Origin: Sanderia malayensis
Lineage: Eukaryota > Cnidaria > Scyphozoa > Semaeostomeae > Pelagiidae
Length of the DNA stretch: 64,000 nt
Assembly (NCBI GenBank): GCA_013076295.1
Contig: RQOL01000772.1
Coordinates: 1,364,001-1,428,000, forward strand
Direction of reading: 5' to 3'
The position numbers were made by a program, and so were the translations under genes. The notes below the pieces were generated by a model, which worked only from the letters and a program-made list of their open reading frames with translations, made no database searches and was not told the origin of the DNA. Every line of letters starts with the position of its first letter. The stretch's first letter is position 1. Below are positions 57,661 through 64,000 of this stretch, one piece after another.

Positions 57661-57735
57661 GTCATTCATCAGTTGCTGTAACAAGAACTGTATATCGCTA
57701 TCGTCAATTTCAATCTGCCACTTGAAAATACAGAA

Positions 57736-57936
57736 TTGATGATAATAGCAGTACTTTTTGGCTATAATAAAGACGTTAGTTGGCTTGTATTCTGGTTGAA
57801 GTTGATTATTCTTCGGTATTTCAAATCAATTTGTCATCTTGTGCGATCAGAGAGAGGAAATTGCGAAGTAACTGTTCCTTTGAAGAGAAGTTCCTGTGTA
57901 ATCACACCACAGAAAGCCAAACTAAACCAGAATTAA
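57736..57936 (+). other. Upstream open reading frame in the BH3 gene leader
   Basis: A 66-codon frame (begins MMIIAVLFGYNKD) lies wholly inside the predicted 5' leader and stops at 57934-57936, six nucleotides before the main ATG at 57943. If the leader is unspliced, ribosomes would have to leak past it or reinitiate. The peptide itself shows no recognisable domain. Confidence 0.45.
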
Positions 57937-57942
57937 TTAATC

Positions 57943-58221
57943 ATGGGACAAGAATATAATTCATCAAGTGTAGATGTCATTGGACAGCAAGCGGTAGCGA
58001 ATGATAACAAACAACATCGTTATGCCGCGACCTATGAGAGGAGAAATTTGGGGAAGATATTGGCTCGAGATTTGAGGAATATTGGAGACGAAATCAACAC
58101 GGAATACGGTGTTCAACATTTTGTAAACGAAGTGCTTGACAAAATCGAAGTTCGTAGAGTTTTGTGGTTTGTGATAACGGGTTTGCAAGGTGCTGCTTTG
58201 GCTAAAGGACTTCTGAATTGA
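57943..58221 (+). CDS. BH3-only Bcl-2-family protein (candidate)
   Basis: Intronless gene for 92 residues. Residues 40-51, LARDLRNIGDEI, fit the BH3 consensus at every key position: hydrophobics L40, L44, I47 and I51, small G48, invariant D49. The core IGDE is the same as in vertebrate Bim. The flanking sequence (EINTEYG against Bim EFNAYY) also fits. A hydrophobic C-terminal stretch (VLWFVITGLQGAALAKGLL, about 73-91) preceded by RR resembles a mitochondrial tail anchor, though it is weakly hydrophobic near the end. No BH1 or BH2 motif is present. Size and layout are like Harakiri/Bim-short. BH3-only proteins trigger apoptosis by binding Bcl-2-like or Bax/Bak proteins at mitochondria. They have been described in Hydra, so occurrence in a cnidarian is plausible. 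The N terminus MGQEYNSSS could be N-myristoylated (speculative). Confidence 0.75.
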   Translation: MGQEYNSSSVDVIGQQAVANDNKQHRYAATYERRNLGKILARDLRNIGDEINTEYGVQHFVNEVLDKIEVRRVLWFVITGLQGAALAKGLLN

Positions 58222-59454
58222 TTGAATTTCACCACTCAATCAGATCTGGATAAATGGATGCATGAATGTGAAAACGCTGGAAAAATGTAAACAAAACTTG
58301 TACTTTTTGAAGTATCTACTGATGCTGTGCATATCGCAATGTGTTTGTGTTTGAAGTGCGATTTTTAAAAGGTCGCCCTAAATATCATTAGTATAAATAT
58401 ATCAAAATATTATCTCAATTGTTTACTGGGTAATTCAATACAAGCCTTATCAAATATGACCGCTCAAAATTGCATGGATTTTCAAAATATAACCAGCATC
58501 AACAATCGTTCCGCGCGAGCTTGGAAATATAATGAAAGAATGACCGACAGATAGCGGTGAATTTTGAAGAGGGATTTTTATCATCAAAGTCTTTGCCTTC
58601 TTCAGTAAAATGCCGTAAGTTTAAGTTCTTCAATTCTTATGTCATTGCAGGCTTTGGTTTTCAATTTCTTATGATTATCACTGATAGGCCCACCACCAAT
58701 TTGCAAAAATAAAAATCCAAGGCTGTGATTCTTTGGCTTCTTAGCAGAAAATTACTCTCTGATATTTTGTTTTCATTTTCGTTTGTTATTCTTTGTTAGT
58801 AAAACCAAAAGCTAATTTATAAGGGTTTAGCAACAAAGCGTGATAATTGAAATACAAATATACAAAGCGTTATCAAATTACATTGAAATTAGTCAAACTT
58901 TTATATTTAAGTTTATTTAATTTATATTTTGTTGACAACTCGGTTAAAGTCGAAAATTTCAAGTAACTGTAAGCTATTTGATATTTAACTAATTACCATT
59001 GACAGGAAAATTTACCAAAGTAAACAGCTTTCTGGTTGATAAACGTATTATTTAAATGTTTTGTTTTGTATATTTGCAGTATATTGTTACTGCAAAGCAT
59101 GGTTTATGTAGAAAATTTATTGACTCATTTTCGAGGAAATATACACCATATATGTAAGTGGTTGTTCTAGACCAACGTTCACTTTATTGAAAAATCAATT
59201 TAAATTATTAAACATCTCGAAAAATTGATGCTTTATGAGAATATTGTGATAGATTTATGACGTGTGAAGAATTCTTAATTGTAATAAATAATAAATAATG
59301 TTATTGTAAATGAAAGTTTTTGTGTTTGAAATATGGTCGACTTTCTTGCTTGATTCTAAAGGAAAAGTCGTCAAATTGACATGGGTGCTTTGTTTACTGG
59401 TTTCAAAAGCATTTGCAAGATTATGTCTCAGATACCTAATTTCCAAATGAATAG

Positions 59455-59670
59455 ATGGCTACTGATAACAACGTGGACGTGGAGGGTTGCGAAGACGAAG
59501 GGAAAATCCCTCGTTTAACCCATTACATCATCCATCGGTCCCAGACGCGAGTGGATTGTTTAATGTGGCTCAACATTTTTTCTCTCCAAATAGGCTTTAA
59601 TCAAATCGGATTTCCGTCCGTTTTCCGCTTGTTAAAAGAAACGACAAATGATCCTTCTAAAAATCTTTAA
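59455..59670 (+). CDS. Hypothetical short frame, possibly an exon
   Basis: 71-codon frame from an ATG preceded by AATAG (a possible acceptor). The first half is acidic then basic (NNVDVEGCEDEGKIPRLTHY, then HRSQTRVDCLMWLN) with base composition richer in G and C than its surroundings, which suggests coding. No homology recognised and no partner exon found. Confidence 0.25.
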   Translation: MATDNNVDVEGCEDEGKIPRLTHYIIHRSQTRVDCLMWLNIFSLQIGFNQIGFPSVFRLLKETTNDPSKNL

Positions 59671-61347
59671 AGATCCCTAGGAGTTTGACAATCCAGGCAT
59701 GGGGTGGAATTAAAAGCCCATGCAGGAGTATTATTTATCAAAAACCCAGATACGTCATATGCAATTAAAATATTTCGTGACATGGAAATATTTGCCTTTG
59801 TTTTGAATTGACTTTTAGAGCAACTGCAGGACGGCTACAAGAAAAGTTTGCATGGAAATCTGATTGAAATGAAAATGTAAATAAAAAGAGTCTTGCGTGT
59901 TTTCGCCATATATGCAACCAGTTAGAAGTTCATTAATTATTCAGAATTGCGTCTTATCCTTTGTGTGATTTATTGTCCATTCAATATGACATCATACGTT
60001 AGCTACCAGTAAATATTTAATGCTTTAATGAGACAATGAATTCGCTGCACCTCTTTAGCAGTGATAGTTTGTCGATTTTCACTTCCCAATAATCCTGATG
60101 CTTACAATTATTAGGAACTGAAGTAAATAGATGGATTACAAACAGAAGTCCCCTAGAGAGAAGCCAACTTGCCCCCCCATGACCAGCGCAACTTGGGGGC
60201 AATTCACAAAATGTTTTCCCTGTGTATAATTAATGTTCATATTTTTTGCTCCAGCTTACGGCTTATAATTAACGAATTCTTTTCTAAAAAATAATCTTCA
60301 AGTCTGTATAAATGAAATTAAAATATTTGCTGTGAGTTTTCGGTTTTGTGTTGAGCTATAAATAAATTGTTTCTTGATTTTAGTGCGGTTGAACAATAAC
60401 CAATGATTCATTATGTATCTAACGTGGCGAAGGAAATATGGATTGCCGTTAAAACGAATATAGCGGGGAAACTGTATACAACTCAAGAGTGACGGAGACT
60501 CCTAAGTAAACATCAGCTCTGACTTGACCAACCCACCACATATATATTGAAGATTCGGTCTGTGAATCGATACGTGGACACAAGACGTAACGGACTACCG
60601 CACAATAAACAGGAATGGTGAAACAATGAAGAAATACTGGCAAAGGCGCTGTTAGAGCGTAATGCAAGAAAGATGTATTATAGTGGTGTGCTCTTATGTC
60701 ATAGGCCGTAACCAAGTGAACAGGTGAATATTGCGGAGTTTGGAAGTCACTTATTGACTCATGATCCAGTTAGACGTCACGGCATAGAATAATTTACACA
60801 GGATGTTTGCCGCTGCTAAAGGAGAAGGAAGTCGAGAAAGAAAAAGGAGAAAACGACAAAAGAAATAAAAGGAAAAAAGAAAGAGTTTCCTTGAAAGAAG
60901 TGAGTGAAAGAGAAGTAAGTTCTTTTCAACATTTGTATTGCAATTTCTTGTTTTGCTAATTAACACTACAGTCCTGTTTCTGCATGAACTAGCAGTCATG
61001 TAGTAAAAATGCGTGTTCAAGTGGCTTGATTTTTGCACAGCTGTTGGTTGAATTGGTGCATGAAATGTCGTGAAAAATGTGTGCCTGTGACATTGTGAGT
61101 CCCGCTTGGCACTGTACGTGGGACCTACCCTTGACAGGCTACTGAGACAAGTCTTCCCTAACCTTCGGAACAGAACTGTCCTCACGGAAGCAGAAATGGG
61201 CCAGAACTGGACAAAATTGTAGATGCACCATTTTCCGTGGTTTTCCGTCACAGATGTTTCAAAACGAGGCTATTCTGAAAATTATATTACATTAAATATT
61301 AATTACAACAGAAAAGATGTCTACTTTTTGAAAAGAAAGAAAAGCTT

Positions 61348-61409
61348 TGACCCGATGTGACCTTTTGACCTGACGATGTGAATGACCTTCTGGAGATAAT
61401 GCTTGACCT
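61348..61409 (-). promoter_or_regulatory. Cluster of AGGTCA-type nuclear-receptor half-sites
   Basis: On the minus strand four perfect AGGTCA half-sites occur in 62 bp (plus TGACCT at 61358, 61366, 61383 and 61404), plus a GGGTCA at 61348. Those at 61358 and 61366 form a direct repeat spaced by 2 (DR2), a layout bound by RXR partners and COUP-TF-like receptors. Function is inferred from motif density only. Confidence 0.35.
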
Positions 61410-62241
61410 TGTCATCTATTCACACGAGCCAGTTCATCCAAAATTCGTGCTTCAAGCAAATTCGAGTGTTGATCATTGTAAGTTCAATACTTGCATTATC
61501 GTCCGGCATCAATGTGTCGTTAATCTCGCTGTAACACAGGACACATCGTGCTAACACCCAGCGGGAAGATTGTGTGACCCTTAGAATTTAGCTACTTTTG
61601 TTCATCTTAGAATCATATGCACAGACGCCAAACACATCTGGTGGATATATCCACTGCATGCAATGCTTTTTAATACGCACAGCAATGAAGCCATTAGGAG
61701 ACATTACAATGGTTTAATTAAGTGGCTGTGTGCAGGATAACACATGAAAAAGTAACACGATCATAACAGAATAAGAAAGCGTAACTGCCTTCTTTTGTTA
61801 TTGGACTGGTTGCTTTTGGTCCGCATTTTATCTACGATGCGAGGGCCGACAATTCATTTCACTATAACACTACAATGACTTGTTATTGGACTGGTTGTTT
61901 TTGGTCCGTATTTTATCTACGGTGTGATCACTATCAATCCTTCCCACTGCAGCAGTATGACATGTGAAATATAAGAAATTCCTTGGGTTGCACACAGATA
62001 TATTTCTCAGCAGCGTGACTCCTCTATTAATACAGGCGTACCCTTTGGGGCCGCATGTATCAAAACAAACATTCCTCAAAGTAAATACTTCTGTGTGAAA
62101 ATGCAAACGTAAATAAACAGGGAGATGGCATCTGCTGTGCACTTGACCGGTCCTCCAAAGTAGGTGTTTCCATTTTCTACTGTTTGTTGTATAAATGATT
62201 GGGGTTCTTCCTTTGGGCTTGGGAAGTTTATATGATTCGCC

Positions 62242-62320
62242 ATGGCTGCGTGGAGAGACCGAGTAGATCTCACTGTTCACCATAAGCTCAATGTTGGGTA
62301 CTTTCGATATGCCTGGACAG
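62242..62320 (+). CDS. Possible first exon of an unidentified gene
   Basis: The ATG in a strong context (CGCCATGGCTG) opens a 26-codon stretch MAAWRDRVDLTVHHKLNVGY... ending at a donor-like ACAG/GTATTT. The frame continues beyond into AT-rich sequence that looks intronic. No following exon is found in the window, so this is a weak candidate. Confidence 0.2.
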
Positions 62321-64000
62321 GTATTTCGCATTTTCGTCATTGCATCTTAAGCAAAATGCTTGCCAAGTCATATAGTCCAATATTTTCTTTTTTTCCCAGC
62401 ACGCAACTGTCGGTGAAACATCACGAATGGGGACGAGATTTCCTCTCAAAAAAACAAGGGATTTCCAGAGATTTTGGAAGGATTTTCTGGGATTTTCAAG
62501 AAATTGTTCAACAAGACATCGAAATCTAAAGTAAATGTTCTTTAAAGACATGCGAGAGTCGGTTTCCTTTTGGGTTGGGCAAGGAGGCAAGCATATTTAC
62601 ATTTGAATGAAGGGTCCTCAGAATCGACTTATTGCAAATTACCATCTAATTACCATACCATTTGTTGATAAAATATTGCCCACTGACTGACATAATATTT
62701 TCGGTTCAAAGTTCAGCATCTTAAAGCTGACAATTCCCTGCGATGCTATAGCTGTTTACGTTAGCATTAGAGAGGATATAACAATAATGGGTGAAGGTGA
62801 CAAAGGCCTTATAAAATTGCGGTCAGATAAGGCGCTAAGACCATTGTGTTTCGAACATAGCGGTTTCCAAAACGAGCAAAATAGCTTGAATGTAAAGTAG
62901 GAGAGAACAGAGCGGTTGAAGACAAGGACTGCAATATTTTTAAGCGTCCGCAAAAGCCTTTTTGTTTTTCATCGATACGTTTTCCGATGCATTTTTGTTT
63001 TTTTGCCCAGGTAGATGTATTCATGTCGAAGTTTGAAACATTTATAGATGCAGCATTCTAACTGGGTTGGGTTAGTAAAGTAAACAAGAGGATCACAATA
63101 CACTTCTTTATGCCTGAAGTTCTGTTATATACGAGGGGCGGCTCAGTGTATTGAAAGCCCACTGCATAAACAAAGGGTAAGACAGAAATATCTGGGCCAT
63201 AGGATAATAGAAACTTCTTTATTTCTTTATTCCAATCTCTGTTGTCGAGTCTGATTAACCAAAACGAGACATGGCCTCTCTTCCAATGGTACAACATATT
63301 CTTAGAGTTAATAAAACTCAGATGATCTCTAATTCTGAGATTTGTCTTTTAAGGAAGCTTTCATGGGATTATAGCACAAAGACATAGGATTAAAGATGAC
63401 TTATGAGTATTGATTTAATGCTATATTTATATTAGGGTTATTGTACTTCTAATTTGATTATGCCGAGCTGTATTGGCTTCGAGCTGCACGTTTAACATGA
63501 AAATCAAAGCAGTTTTGCTGCAACATCTAGGATCTTGTTAGTGTCATTATCTTAAGGTTCCGCTGTATATATGACTCTGAACAATGGACAATGTTTTTAG
63601 AAGGCAAATGTTCGAGATAGCGGGCAGTCGAGATTACGGATGTTAATGAACGTACTTTTAGTGCAAGCTAAGTGTTAATTCTACTTTCTTATAACAAAAC
63701 GTGCATTTGAATTATCTACTGGAATGGTATTATTGTACTTGTCTCTTCTCCCCGTATACGCACTGTTTTTAATAAAAATAGGCTCAAATCACTTAGAAAC
63801 AATGGAAACTTAAGAATAACTATTGAATAGAGCGAGGCTCAACATAAGTTAAAGTGTTCTTATAAAAAATGATATCATTATCTGAATTTATTTTTACTGA
63901 TTGCGTACTCCTACAGGCTCATTTGTTGCAGAAATCAATAAAGCAAATCACCAAAGCAATCAACCAATCAACAAAGATTTAAGAATTCAAATTTTATATC

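Larger units (their letters stand above)
58222..64000. other. Gene-poor right end of the window
   Basis: AT-rich, with no gene I can establish. It contains the BH3 gene 3' flank, a cluster of nuclear-receptor-type half-sites (61348-61409), a degraded GTTCGAGATAGCGGG MITE-end word at about 63612, and two weak exon candidates (59455-59670 and 62242-62320) listed separately. Longer open frames at 60751-61251 and 61870-62340 (minus) look like chance. Confidence 0.45.

Noticed and set aside
60751..61251. 166-codon minus-strand frame
   Set aside because: The C-terminal half is a low-complexity Phe/Leu-rich translation of a purine-rich tract. No domain, no splice partners.
61870..62340. 156-codon minus-strand frame
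   Set aside because: Unremarkable composition and no recognisable domain. Overlaps a plus-strand candidate exon at least as good.

Overview
This window looks like genomic DNA from an early-branching animal, most likely an anthozoan cnidarian (sea anemone or coral). The reasons are AT-rich sequence, compact genes with many short GT-AG introns, proteins close to vertebrate orthologues, abundant minisatellites and MITE-like elements, and interspersed TTAGGG motifs. The species assignment is inference. I assembled gene models by joining exons by hand on homology, splice motifs and codon phase. Most junctions are phase-consistent, but no transcript evidence was available.

Layout, left to right. 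1.3-11.5 kb (minus): an oxysterol-binding protein gene with PH, FFAT and ORD regions. 13.0-17.2 kb (minus): a protein with a mitochondrial-like N terminus and six Sel1 repeats. 17.2-19.8 kb: a tRNA-like SINE head, a TTAGGG-containing satellite and an inserted inverted-repeat element. 19.8-21.4 kb (plus): mitochondrial ribosomal protein L18. 22.5-27.1 kb (plus): PLP-dependent L-serine/threonine dehydratase. 28.0-30.4 kb (minus): UNC119. 30.8-32.4 kb (plus): an SRR1-like protein. UNC119 and the SRR1-like gene share a 375-bp divergent promoter with two TCACGTGA boxes. 34.0-44.9 kb (minus): a 20-exon TAO-type Ste20 kinase with repeat-laden introns. 47.9-48.9 kb: a second copy of the SINE/satellite. 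49.2-52.4 kb (plus): a secreted protein built of two [crystallin-like + EGF-like] modules. 57.9 kb (plus): an intronless 92-residue protein with a near-ideal BH3 motif and a hydrophobic C-terminal tail. The rest, 58-64 kb, is gene-poor.

The genes are not an operon or an obvious pathway. They are mostly housekeeping or signalling genes in ordinary animal arrangements (convergent, divergent, tandem). The parts that repay a second look are the BH3-only candidate with its TATA/Inr promoter and an upstream ORF ending just before the start; the duplicated crystallin/EGF secreted protein; an intron of the TAO kinase that is a 1,233-nt in-frame, stop-free minisatellite; a pair of inverted repeats in the same gene that could drive exon circularisation; and a SINE-linked telomere-like satellite at two loci.
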